Below are positions 1 through 6,969 of a DNA stretch of 64,000 nucleotides, piece by piece (the stretch's first letter is position 1; each line of letters opens with the position of its first letter). The notes beneath the pieces were generated by a model. It was not told the DNA's origin, searched no databases, and saw only the letters and a program-made list of their open reading frames with translations. The DNA is from an uncultured Mycoplasmatota bacterium (GTDB lineage Bacteria > Bacillota_I > Bacilli_A > RF39 > UBA660): contig URCH01000004.1 in the NCBI GenBank assembly GCA_900546275.1, forward strand, positions 1 to 64,000, read 5' to 3'. A program made the position numbers and the translations under genes.

Positions 1-122
1 TCGTGGTATAATATTAATATAAATTTAGTGTTGACAAAACTTAGATAGTCAATTTATCGATTAAATCGTAATATTAAGATATTCTGAATAAATTAAATAT
101 AAAAATCAAAACCTATTGAAAA

Positions 123-309
123 CGAAAATCCAAAAGAAATTACATAACTAATGGATTTTCGTGAAAGACTATCTTTAAGACAAGATAGTAACACACTACC
201 AAGTCGGCATTTTGCCAACTAGGAATAGTGTGCAAAGGGACACCCTTTTGAAACCCAATAAGCAACATTTCACAAACTATCGTAAGTGAATGTTGCTCTT
301 TTTTATTTT
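123..309 (+). other. Candidate origin of transfer (oriT) of the mobile element, hairpin cluster
   Basis: Five inverted repeats follow each other with almost no free sequence: arms 123-132/152-161 (perfect 10 bp), 168-175/182-189 (perfect 8 bp), a long imperfect hairpin 192-232 (CACACTA...TAGTGTG with AAGTCGGCA/TGCCAACT arms), 233-239/243-250, and a terminator-like stem 261-269/289-297 followed by T residues. The 3' edge of the long hairpin ends in TAGTGTG, which equals the sequence 5' of the nick in the pMV158 (MobM, MOBV) oriT as I recall it. A hairpin directly before such a motif is the usual oriT layout. No relaxase gene is in the window, so the assignment is inference. A minus-strand open frame across this region looks accidental. 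Confidence 0.5.
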
Positions 310-393
310 GTCTTGCGACTACATAAAAAAGAAAGAATACTATCGCCACTTTCATTGCTAAAGCAACAAAACGTGCCACGTATTCTTTAAATA

Positions 394-446
394 AAAATAA
401 CCTAATACCTAATCTAACGAAAGGGTAAAAGGTTATTTTTTTCTTT
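394..446 (+). terminator. Stem-loop with T-run
   Basis: AAAATAACCT (394-403) pairs with AGGTTATTTT (430-439), followed by more T residues. A second perfect hairpin CTTTTGC-TAT-GCAAAAG follows at 443-459. It could stop transcription entering from the left or end the minus-strand genes to its right. Apart from this and the oriT-like cluster I see no gene in positions 1-486. Confidence 0.45.
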
Positions 447-486
447 TGCTATGCAAAAGTAAGGATTATAAATTTACTTCATAAAT

Positions 487-915
487 TTATTTTTTCTTAT
501 TTAGTAATTCCGATGTTTCTTTTTTAGCACTCTTAATTGCCATGAATACAAATAATTCATATAAAAGTGTAATTGCAAAGAAACCACATACTAAATAAAT
601 ATTATTTCTAACATCACTATTTATCATATCAATAAACTCTATTCCTAAATATATTAATCCATAGAATACAGTAGATACAACTGTTATATCATTATATGAT
701 CTTCTAATTGACTTGCCCTCGTTTTGATTTATTTCAATTAACCCTTTATCTACCTCATATATAAACATTACAATTAAAAATATTAAAATAGGAATTAAAA
801 TCCAATATAAAGAATAAGTAAGTTTATTATTAAATATGATAGTTAGTATTAAAAATAATCCTACAATAAAATTCACTACTACTAATAATTTTTTAATTAT
901 ATTACTTTTTAGCAT
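487..915 (-). CDS. Small four-helix membrane protein of the mobile element
   Basis: A 142-residue protein with four hydrophobic segments (about residues 8-28, 34-53, 80-97 and 105-125), a charged loop between the second and third, and a lysine-rich tail. I do not recognise the family. It lies immediately downstream of the XRE regulator on the same strand, and its start overlaps the regulator's last codons by 14 bases, so the two are almost certainly co-transcribed and translationally coupled. Regulator plus small membrane protein pairs are common in accessory modules of integrative elements, but nothing in the sequence shows what this one does. An immunity or signalling role would be a guess. 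Confidence 0.7.
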   Translation of the reverse strand: MLKSNIIKKLLVVVNFIVGLFLILTIIFNNKLTYSLYWILIPILIFLIVMFIYEVDKGLIEINQNEGKSIRRSYNDITVVSTVFYGLIYLGIEFIDMINSDVRNNIYLVCGFFAITLLYELFVFMAIKSAKKETSELLNKKK

Positions 916-1405
916 TTTTATTTCTCTCCTTTACTTTTAAACTTTGAATAAGTTTGATTATTTCTTTTGATGAATTAATTTGATATGTATGATCTTCGAT
1001 AGTATGTATTAATAACTCTTTTTGTTCTTCTGGTAAATCATCTTTTTCTAATTCTTTTTTACATGTAGAAACTATACTTTCAGAATTTTCTATACTTCCT
1101 AAAACATTTATTTCAGCAGTATCTAATTGTTCTAGATTTAAACTAGCATAATGACTCTTAACAAAATAATTAAGTTGTGTCACTTCTAATCCTAAACCTA
1201 TCATATACATTAAGTCACTATAATTAACATCTATTATATTACTTATCTTTCTTAATATTTTAGGACTAGGATCTTTTCTTATACCTGATTCTATTTTAGA
1301 AAGTTCAGAGTTATTAATCTTTGCAAGTTTCGCAAGTTGTCTTTGCGATAAACCTTTCTTTTCTCTAGCTTCAGCAATAACTTCGCCGATATTTTTTTCT
1401 AGCAT
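902..1405 (-). CDS. XRE-family transcriptional regulator
   Basis: The 167-residue protein starts with a Cro/CI-type helix-turn-helix (about residues 5-65). The recognition region reads SQRQLAKLAKINNSELSKIE, a classic HTH_3 signature. The remaining 100 residues are predicted to be helical and probably serve dimerisation or ligand sensing. It is transcribed away from the replication-like genes that start at 1588, and the 180-bp gap between them holds repeats that fit operators. By analogy with ICE and phage repressors it probably silences the rightward genes and itself. It has no ImmA-type peptidase partner in the window; the downstream gene encodes a membrane protein. The HTH family call is firm and the repressor role is inferred. 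Confidence 0.85.
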   Translation of the reverse strand: MLEKNIGEVIAEAREKKGLSQRQLAKLAKINNSELSKIESGIRKDPSPKILRKISNIIDVNYSDLMYMIGLGLEVTQLNYFVKSHYASLNLEQLDTAEINVLGSIENSESIVSTCKKELEKDDLPEEQKELLIHTIEDHTYQINSSKEIIKLIQSLKVKERNKNAKK

Positions 1406-1433
1406 AGAAATTCACCTCACACCATAATAATAC

Positions 1434-1483
1434 ACCCAGTGGGTAAAAAAGTCAACATAATTTCAATAAATGGGTAAAAAAGT
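1434..1483. promoter_or_regulatory. Operator-like repeats for the XRE regulator
   Basis: Contains an inverted repeat ACCCA-G-TGGGT (1434-1444) and two direct copies of TGGGTAAAAAAGT (1440-1452 and 1471-1483), the second just upstream of the rightward -35. Further half-sites lie past the -10 at 1533-1537 (ACCCA) and 1551-1555 (TGGGT). The layout fits a repressor that covers the divergent promoters. Confidence 0.5.
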
Positions 1484-1484
1484 G

Positions 1485-1514
1485 TTGACAATATAGTAAT
1501 TAGCATGATATATT
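1485..1514 (+). promoter_or_regulatory. Rightward sigma-A type promoter
   Basis: TTGACA (1485-1490), an 18-bp spacer, and TATATT (1509-1514) with an extended -10 TG at 1506-1507. It faces the small replication-like genes and recombinase, and is flanked by the TGGGT repeats. Confidence 0.65.
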
Positions 1515-1587
1515 AAATATGTTTCCAAATGAACCCACTTTTAAATTAAATGGGTAACATAGAAAAAGAAAGGAGGAAATCAAATGT

Positions 1588-1854
1588 ATGAGATTAAAAA
1601 AACAACTAGAATTAATTGATCCAAGAGTATGGAGAGATAAAAATATCAAGTTTGAAACGAAGCTGATATACAAAATACTCTGTGCGGAACAATCCCAAAG
1701 ATGTGAATTCACAAGTATAAGTATCGGGAGAGTTCAAAAGAAATTGAGTATAACAAATGTTGGATTCAAGAAGAACCTAAAAATATTAGAAGATAACAAA
1801 TATATAAGGTTCAATGAATACGACCGAGGATTATACACATACGAGATTTGTTAG
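1588..1854 (+). CDS. Small helix-turn-helix-like protein, possible replication protein
   Basis: An 88-residue protein (opening MRLKKQLELIDPRVWRD) whose middle and C-terminal part reads like a winged helix: a SIGRVQKKLSITNVGFKKNL recognition segment and a KYIRFNEYDRG wing. Such stand-alone domains resemble the N-terminal domain of RepA/DnaD-type plasmid initiators. The Shine-Dalgarno AGGAGG (1571-1576) is closer to an ATG at 1584, which opens an 11-codon overlapping frame, so translation of the longer frame from 1588 may be tuned by that frame. It is the first gene after the repressor-flanked promoter. The function is inferred only from domain shape and position. Confidence 0.6.
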   Translation: MRLKKQLELIDPRVWRDKNIKFETKLIYKILCAEQSQRCEFTSISIGRVQKKLSITNVGFKKNLKILEDNKYIRFNEYDRGLYTYEIC

Positions 1855-1944
1855 AAAAGATTAAATCACTAACAAATAAAGGTTCAGTAAATGTTCGTAG
1901 ATTTATATTAGAACCTATCTTATAGAAATATAAGATGAACTAGT

Positions 1945-2021
1945 TTGAAGTAAAACATATTTCAAAGAACGAAATAAAAGAATAAAAGGGATTGAAATAT
2001 GTTATGTATGTTTTACTTCAA
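1945..2021. repeat. Long two-part inverted repeat
   Basis: TTGAAGTAAAACATA (1945-1959) pairs perfectly with 2007-2021, and the overlapping inner arm CATATTTCAA (1956-1965) pairs with 1992-2001. The result is one extended stem with a 5-nt bulge and a loop of about 26 nt. It lies between the two small HTH genes. It may be a single-strand origin-like structure or a leader fold. Confidence 0.6.
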
Positions 2022-2033
2022 GCAACCTATTTA

Positions 2034-2049
2034 GTGAGATTTATCTCAC
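2034..2049. repeat. Short perfect inverted repeat
   Basis: GTGAGA-TTTA-TCTCAC is a perfect 6-bp palindrome between the long hairpin and the attenuator-like terminator. It could be a protein-binding site or a small hairpin in the leader of the next gene. Confidence 0.45.
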
Positions 2050-2078
2050 ACAGGGATTTTATTGTCATTATTAGTATG

Positions 2079-2107
2079 ACTTGTAAGTAGTGTTTACAAG
2101 TTTTTTT
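2079..2107 (+). terminator. Terminator or attenuator before the second HTH gene
   Basis: ACTTGTAA (2079-2086) pairs with TTACAAGT (2094-2101), followed by an unbroken run of T residues. It sits 34 bp before the next start codon, so it may attenuate read-through into that gene. Confidence 0.65.
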
Positions 2108-2141
2108 ATTGCCTAAATTTAAAGGAAAGGAGATTGATAAT

Positions 2142-2423
2142 ATGAATAATAGCGATATTACTAAATTAAAGCATATAGAGGTGCCTACAATAGTTTTATT
2201 AGATGAAGAACTATCTTCTACTACTAAACTATTAATGGGTTTAATTAATACCCTATCTATGCAAGAGGGATTTTGTTATGCAAGTAATAAGTATTTAAGT
2301 AATCTTTTAAAAGTATCTAAAAGAACGATTACTAGTTGCATAACATCATTAAGAACAAAAAAATATATTAGAGTTGAAAATGAACCTAATATAAGAAGAA
2401 TCTATTTAGCAGATTTCTGCTAG
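2142..2423 (+). CDS. Small winged-helix protein, replication-initiator-like
   Basis: A 93-residue protein. I chose the ATG at 2142 because a Shine-Dalgarno AAAGGAG precedes it at good distance; an in-frame TTG at 2109 lies inside the T-run of the upstream terminator. The segment NKYLSNLLKVSKRTITSCIT followed by LRTKKYIRVENEPNIRRIYL is a typical helix-turn-helix plus wing, as in the N-terminal domains of plasmid and phage initiators. Its stop codon lies inside the first of three iteron-like repeats, which supports a protein that binds its own 3' flank. It is shorter than full initiators, which carry a second domain. The replication role is an inference. Confidence 0.65.
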   Translation: MNNSDITKLKHIEVPTIVLLDEELSSTTKLLMGLINTLSMQEGFCYASNKYLSNLLKVSKRTITSCITSLRTKKYIRVENEPNIRRIYLADFC

Positions 2424-2475
2424 ATGTAATAGCAAGATACTGCTAGTGAGTATAGCAAGTATCTTCTAACAGAAT
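2407..2475. repeat. Three 23-bp iteron-like repeats
   Basis: Cores TAGCAGATTTCTGCTA (2407), TAGCAAGATACTGCTA (2430) and TAGCAAGTATCTTCTA (2453) recur with an exact 23-bp period. The first is a perfect palindrome and the others are imperfect. The first overlaps the stop codon of the HTH gene. The A+T-rich stretch 2476-2573 follows. Such a layout fits an iteron-type replication origin or a cooperative operator. Confidence 0.65.
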
Positions 2476-2573
2476 AAATAATATAATAAATAATATTAAT
2501 AGATAATATAAATTTAAAATTATTTTAATAATTTAAATCTTTAAAAAGATTAAAAAGAAAGGAAGTTATAAAA

Positions 2574-2972
2574 ATGGAAATTGATTTAAACGAAATTATA
2601 ATATCTGGAACTATTAATAATGTGACAGATAATAATAAAGATTATATTAAGTTTGGTTTAACCACTCTTAAATATGATAAAAGGAAAGTTTATGCTAGTT
2701 TTAATATTAACCGAAATCTTTATGAAATATATAAAGATTTTTTTGTTAAAGGTTATCTTAATTCTTATATTACAAATGAAAGAATACAAAGTTTTATTAC
2801 TGTGACTGATATATCAGACAATAAAGATGAAATGATGAACGGAAGAAAAGGTCCTCATATAAGACTTGATTCAGACGGTGTTGAAGTTTGGGATGGAAAA
2901 AGATGTGAAGCAATTCCACCCACTGAAGAAGAACTTAAAGAAATGGAAGATATGCTAAAAGAATATCAATAG
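2574..2972 (+). CDS. Predicted OB-fold, single-strand-binding-like protein
   Basis: A 132-residue protein of the mobile element with a Shine-Dalgarno GGAAG before the start. Residues 1-85 alternate beta-strand-like segments (EIIISGTI, YIKFGLTTLKYDKRKVYASFNI, FVKGYLNSYITNERIQSFITVTDI), which is the pattern of an OB fold such as SSB or PriB. The C-terminal half is acidic, with VEVWDGKRCEAI and a glutamate-rich tail, loosely like the acidic tip of SSB. I do not recognise a specific family. Its position between the iteron-like repeats and the recombinase fits a DNA-processing role. Fold and function are both inference. Confidence 0.5.
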   Translation: MEIDLNEIIISGTINNVTDNNKDYIKFGLTTLKYDKRKVYASFNINRNLYEIYKDFFVKGYLNSYITNERIQSFITVTDISDNKDEMMNGRKGPHIRLDSDGVEVWDGKRCEAIPPTEEELKEMEDMLKEYQ

Positions 2973-2988
2973 AAAGGTGTGATAATTT

Positions 2989-3045
2989 ATGAAGAATAGT
3001 AATTTTTATAAACTATTACACATAAAATTCATTGTGGAGGAATAA
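2989..3045 (+). CDS. Very short ORF, possible leader peptide
   Basis: An 18-codon frame (MKNSNFYKLLHIKFIVEE) preceded by AAAGGTG. Its last codons contain the GGAGG that serves as ribosome-binding site for the next gene two bases downstream, so it could couple translation. Its reality rests only on the Shine-Dalgarno sequence and the tight packing. Confidence 0.35.
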   Translation: MKNSNFYKLLHIKFIVEE

Positions 3046-3047
3046 TC

Positions 3048-3230
3048 ATGTATGAAACACTAGAATTTTATGATAGTAATGGTTGTGATTTAAAAGAAGT
3101 CTTAAAAAGTTGTATATATAAATATTATATGGCTTATAAAAATTCATCAAAAGTATTTAAATCGAACGCAAAAAATAGTATAATTAATTCAACTAATAAA
3201 GTGAATGTGTTGTCTACTGAAAGGAGATAA
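3048..3230 (+). CDS. Small protein preceding the serine recombinase
   Basis: A 60-residue protein with a strong GGAGG Shine-Dalgarno, ending three bases before the recombinase start. The N-terminal half is acidic and aromatic (MYETLEFYDSNGCDLKEVL) and the C-terminal half is basic and Asn/Ser-rich. I recognise no family. Short genes directly upstream of large serine recombinases are frequent in clostridial mobilisable elements; Tn4451 has a small gene, tnpW, in an equivalent place. A recombination directionality factor is one possibility, because these are usually small and variable, but nothing in the sequence proves it. Confidence 0.6.
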   Translation: MYETLEFYDSNGCDLKEVLKSCIYKYYMAYKNSSKVFKSNAKNSIINSTNKVNVLSTERR

Positions 3231-3233
3231 AAA

Positions 3234-4820
3234 ATGTATAGTAGGTATGCAATAGACAATACGATTTTTAAAATAGCCATTTATATAAGACTATCTCGTG
3301 AAGATGGTGATGATATGGAATCAGAAAGTGTCACTAATCAAAGAAGTTTATTAATTGGTTATTTAAAAGCACAAGGATTAGTTGCAGTTGATATTTATGT
3401 AGATGATGGTTATACAGGAACAAATTTTGAACGCCCAGAGTTTAAGAGAATGTTAAATGACATTGAAAATGGAAAAATAAACATGGTTATTACTAAAGAT
3501 TTATCAAGATTAGGTCGTGACCATATAATGACTGGTTATTATGTTGAAACATTTTTCCCAGAAAACGATGTTAGATATGTTGCCGTAAACGATGATATAG
3601 ATACTTTTTTTGAAACAAGTGGCTCTGATATGATGCCATTTAGATTAAGTATGAATGATATGTATGCAAAAGATATTTCTAAAAAAGTTCGTTCAAACTT
3701 ACTTCAAATGAAAAAAGATGGAAAGTTTTGTGGAAGTTCTGCACCTTATGGTTATATGAGAGATCCTTTAGACAAACACAAACTAGTACCTGATCCAGAA
3801 ACTGCTCCTGTAGTAAAAAGAATTTTTGATTTATATGTTGCAGGTTATGGTAGCTCACAAATTGCTGAAATACTAACAAGAGAAGAATTACCTACACCAG
3901 TTATGTATAAATACTCTGATTCAAAATTAAATAGATTTGACCATCCTGAAATATGGAAACACACATCTGTCAGTAATATCATCAAAAATAGAGTTTATAT
4001 TGGAGATTTAATTCAACACAGATTTCAAAAAGTGAATTATAAGATTAAGAAAAGAAAAAGTGTTCCTGAAAGTGAATGGTGTATTAAAGAAAATGCACAC
4101 GAACCACTTGTAGATAGGAAAACATTTGAAATCGCACAATCTATTAAAGATTCATCAAATAATTATAATCCTGAACGAAGAAATGTTGATTATGTTTTAT
4201 CTGATTTAGTATTTTGTAAAGATTGTGGTGCTAGAATGAGTATTAGTTATGATAAGAAAAGAGATAGAGTCACAATGAATTGTAATAACTATCGTAAGTT
4301 TAGTAAGTATGATATATGCTTTTCTCACTATATTAACTATACAAAACTAGAAAACACAGTCTATGACAAGTTAAGTACTATGGCTAATCAATATATTAAT
4401 GATAAAGAAGAATTTGAAAATATTATTAAAAGCCAATATGTTGATCCAAAAGCAGATAAACTAAAAAAGATAGAAGAATTAAATCATACAATAAATGATT
4501 TAAAAAGAAAACAAGACTCTTTATATGATGATAAATTTAATAATGTTATAAGTGTAGAAACTTATCAAAGATTATTTAATGCTACTGAAGAAGATATTAA
4601 AACTGCAAAAGATAAACTAGAACAATTACAAAATGAAATATCTAGTATTAATGATGATTCTTCTTGTTATGTAGAATATTTAGATATTATTAAAAGTTTT
4701 CTAGATATGAAAAATCCAACAAGAGAAATCATGAATAGATTAATAGATAAAATATATGTAACGAAAGATAAAAAACTAGAAATTCATTATAGAATTAAAA
4801 AAAGTGAAGTATTAATATAG
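3234..4820 (+). CDS. Large serine recombinase (integrase/excisionase of the element)
   Basis: A 528-residue site-specific recombinase. The resolvase catalytic domain spans about residues 13-160: AIYIRLSRED carries the nucleophilic serine (Ser21), and SVTNQR, TKDLSRLGRD and a long alpha-E helix follow. The recombinase domain (about 175-290, with APYGYMRDP and SNIIKNRVYIGD) is followed by a zinc ribbon with CKDCGARM and a second Cys pair (about 325-365), then a coiled coil (about 405-470). This order is that of Tn4451 TnpX and phage large serine integrases. The gene is the last in the element, ending 69 bp from the junction with spoIVA, the normal place for an integrase beside its att site. By family it joins attP and attB through a 2-bp crossover, and needs a directionality factor for excision. 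The start follows AAAGGAGAT. Confidence 0.95.
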   Translation: MYSRYAIDNTIFKIAIYIRLSREDGDDMESESVTNQRSLLIGYLKAQGLVAVDIYVDDGYTGTNFERPEFKRMLNDIENGKINMVITKDLSRLGRDHIMTGYYVETFFPENDVRYVAVNDDIDTFFETSGSDMMPFRLSMNDMYAKDISKKVRSNLLQMKKDGKFCGSSAPYGYMRDPLDKHKLVPDPETAPVVKRIFDLYVAGYGSSQIAEILTREELPTPVMYKYSDSKLNRFDHPEIWKHTSVSNIIKNRVYIGDLIQHRFQKVNYKIKKRKSVPESEWCIKENAHEPLVDRKTFEIAQSIKDSSNNYNPERRNVDYVLSDLVFCKDCGARMSISYDKKRDRVTMNCNNYRKFSKYDICFSHYINYTKLENTVYDKLSTMANQYINDKEEFENIIKSQYVDPKADKLKKIEELNHTINDLKRKQDSLYDDKFNNVISVETYQRLFNATEEDIKTAKDKLEQLQNEISSINDDSSCYVEYLDIIKSFLDMKNPTREIMNRLIDKIYVTKDKKLEIHYRIKKSEVLI

Positions 4821-4833
4821 GTAAAAATACGAG

Positions 4834-4852
4834 TTGCTTCCAAGCAATTTTT
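4834..4852 (+). terminator. Small hairpin after the recombinase gene
   Basis: TTGCTT (4834-4839) and AAGCAA (4842-4847) form a tight hairpin followed by five T residues. It is either a weak terminator for the recombinase operon or a recombinase-binding half-site in the attachment arm. Confidence 0.4.
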
Positions 4853-4882
4853 AAAAATAAAATTAGGTATCACAAAAACAGG

Positions 4883-4896
4883 TCATACTGGTATGA
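4883..4896. other. Candidate attachment-site core (attR)
   Basis: TCATAC-TG-GTATGA is a perfect 6-bp inverted repeat around a central TG (4889-4890). The TG is also the first two bases of the Trp codon where recognisable SpoIVA sequence begins. Large serine recombinases cut symmetrically around a central dinucleotide flanked by imperfect inverted arms, so this is the expected crossover point. Sequence to the left would belong to the element and sequence to the right to spoIVA. Confidence 0.5.
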
Positions 4897-6004
4897 TGAA
4901 CAAATACCTTTTGTAGAAGCCGCTGAAATAGGTACAAATAAGGTAATAAAAGATCATTCTACAATAGGTATCGTAATAACAACAGATGGTTCAATTGGTG
5001 AAATATCAAGAGAAAATTACGTTGAAGCAGAAGAAAGAATTGTTTCAGAATTAAGAGAAATAGGAAAACCATTTATAATGGTACTAAACTCAACACATCC
5101 AACAAATACAGAAACACAAAATTTATCACAAAATTTAACAAATACATATGGTGTACCAGTAATACCTATTAGTGTTGAAGATATGGCTGAACGTGATATG
5201 TATTCAATATTAAAAAGCGCACTTTATGAGTTCCCAGTATTAGAAGTAAAAATAAACATGCCAGATTGGATAGCATGTCTTGCTCCTAACAATTGGTTAA
5301 AAAAAATATACATAGAAAAAATAAGAGAAAGTGTAGTAGAAATAGATAAATTAAAAGACATTGATACAATAACTAATCATTTTAGCGATTGTGAATACAT
5401 TAAAAAAGCATATCTATCAGATGTAGATACTTCAACAGGAATAGTAACTGTTAACTTAGAATGTCCAGATAACCTATATAATGAGGTTTTAAAGGAAATA
5501 ATTGGAATTGATATAAATAGTAAAAGCCAATTATTAAAACTATTTCAAGATTATGAAGAAGCAAAAACAGAATATGATCAAATAAAAGGTGCTTTAAAAA
5601 TGGTAAAAGCAACAGGTTATGGAGTAGCTTCTCCAAGCTTAGCAGATATGAAACTAGATACACCAGAGATAATTAAACAAGGTGGAAGATTTGGAGTTAA
5701 ACTAAAAGCTGTAGCACCTTCTATACATATGATAAGAGTAGATGTAGAATCAACATTTGAACCAATTATTGGATCTGAAATTCAAAGTAAAGAATTAATA
5801 AATTATTTGATGAAAGATTCGGATACAGAACCAGGTACAATTTGGAAAAGTGAAATATTTGGTAGAAGTTTAGATGTAATAGTAAAAGAAGGAATACAAG
5901 CTAAATTGTCATTACTTCCAGAAAATGCTAGACATAAATTACAAACTACATTATCAAAACTTGTAAACAAAGGTTCAGGAAATTTATTTGCGATAGTTTT
6001 ATAA
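4889..6004 (+). pseudogene. spoIVA: 3' part of spoIVA, interrupted by the mobile element
   Basis: The frame encodes 371 residues matching B. subtilis SpoIVA from about Trp122 to its C-terminus (WYDEQIPFVEAAEIGT, HSTIGIVITTDGSIGEI, GKPFIMVLNS, EGIQAKLSLLPENARHKL, GSGNLFAIVL). SpoIVA is the ATPase that polymerises as the basement layer of the spore coat. The first 120 residues, including the Walker A loop, are missing and replaced by the element. The frame is open back to 4820 but has no Shine-Dalgarno or start before an internal Met at 5078. The body shows no stop or frameshift, so the fragment is not decaying. Excision by the adjacent recombinase could restore a full gene. HU two genes downstream preserves the B. 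subtilis order. Confidence 0.9.
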
Positions 6005-6026
6005 AGATGTTTATACATCTTTTTTT
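6004..6026 (+). terminator. Rho-independent terminator of spoIVA
   Basis: AAGATGT-TTAT-ACATCTT followed by a run of T residues, overlapping the spoIVA stop codon. Confidence 0.8.
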
Positions 6027-6052
6027 CGTGTTATAATTAAATAGGTGAGTAT

Positions 6053-6847
6053 ATGAGAATAAATAACAAAAAATATGAATTTAAATCAACAGAAAATATA
6101 AAAATAGTCCATATATCAGATATTCATTTTTCTGATAATTTTAATTTAAAAAATCTTGATTTAATATTAGAAAATATAAAAATGCAAAATCCAGACTATA
6201 TATGCATAACAGGAGATTTAATTGATAAGACAAACATAAAAAATGAATCAATAGAAAAATATATAGATTGGTTAAAAAAATTAGCAACTATAAACAAAAC
6301 AATAGTAGTTTTAGGAAATCATGATATAGAATATAGAACAAAAAAAGAAAATAAATATAAAGAAAATGAATATTTCATATCTAGTTTAAAAAAAATAAAA
6401 AATCTTGATTTACTTAGAAATGAGATATATAAAGACAAAAATATAACCTTCGTTGGTTGTGAGATAGAATATGAACATTATACAAATAAAACAATTGATA
6501 CAAATAAAATAAATAATTTAATTCCTGATACAAAACATAATATAATGCTTATACATGATCCATCACATATATTAAATAATAAAGATAAAATAAATTTTGA
6601 AAATTTAGATTTAATTTTATGTGGACATACACATGGAGGACTTGCATTTGAATTTATACCAGGGCATTTTGGTTTTATATCACCACAAAAAAGATTATTT
6701 CCAAAAAATATGAGGGGATTATTTAGTATATCAAATACAAAACTTATAATATCAAGCGGTATAACTAAGTTATCTGAGTGTTCAGGACTAAATAAATTAA
6801 GCAATATATTTAGTTCAAATATAATAACAATCTCATTAAAAAAATAA
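6053..6847 (+). CDS. Cytoplasmic calcineurin-like metallophosphoesterase
   Basis: A 264-residue protein with the complete metallophosphoesterase motif set: SDIHF (D-x-H, about residue 26), TGDLID, LGNHDIE, LIHDP and CGHTHGG. These residues hold a two-metal centre that hydrolyses phosphoesters. It is YkuE-like but has no N-terminal membrane segment, unlike the paralogue at 13847. The Shine-Dalgarno GGTGAG lies just before the ATG. It sits alone between the spoIVA terminator and hup. The physiological substrate cannot be told from sequence. Confidence 0.85.
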   Translation: MRINNKKYEFKSTENIKIVHISDIHFSDNFNLKNLDLILENIKMQNPDYICITGDLIDKTNIKNESIEKYIDWLKKLATINKTIVVLGNHDIEYRTKKENKYKENEYFISSLKKIKNLDLLRNEIYKDKNITFVGCEIEYEHYTNKTIDTNKINNLIPDTKHNIMLIHDPSHILNNKDKINFENLDLILCGHTHGGLAFEFIPGHFGFISPQKRLFPKNMRGLFSISNTKLIISSGITKLSECSGLNKLSNIFSSNIITISLKK

Positions 6848-6889
6848 GGTAATAAAATCAAAAAAAATATGTTAAAGTAAGAAAAAACA

Positions 6890-6918
6890 TTGATTTTACT
6901 AGCTATGTATGATAATAT
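6890..6918 (+). promoter_or_regulatory. Probable hup promoter
   Basis: TTGATT (6890-6895), 17-bp spacer, TAATAT (6913-6918); an alternative -10 GATAAT overlaps at 6911. It lies about 50 bp upstream of the hup start codon. Confidence 0.45.
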
Positions 6919-6969
6919 TAGATTGTAGACAAGATAGCTTGTTTATTAAATAATGGGAGGTAAAATAAT

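Noticed and set aside
140..379. 79-residue minus-strand open frame
   Set aside because: It lies wholly across the hairpin cluster, has no Shine-Dalgarno and no family; the DNA structure explains the region better than a protein.
487..1405. Toxin-antitoxin reading of the XRE and membrane-protein pair
   Set aside because: Nothing in the membrane protein resembles a toxin, and the genes flank repressor-type operators; an element regulator is the simpler view.
1584..1619. 11-codon ORF overlapping the first HTH gene
   Set aside because: It has a well-placed ribosome-binding site, but at this length it cannot be told from chance; mentioned in the HTH gene entry only.
1500..1712. 70-residue minus-strand open frame
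   Set aside because: It covers the promoter and the start of the plus-strand HTH gene, and its composition looks like an antisense shadow.
2407..2475. Short CRISPR-like array
   Set aside because: The units are only 16 bp with 7-bp gaps, there are no cas genes, and phasing fits iterons.
4821..5077. Treating the 308-codon frame from ATG 5078 as a complete gene
   Set aside because: SpoIVA similarity continues 63 codons upstream in frame and no ribosome-binding site precedes 5078.
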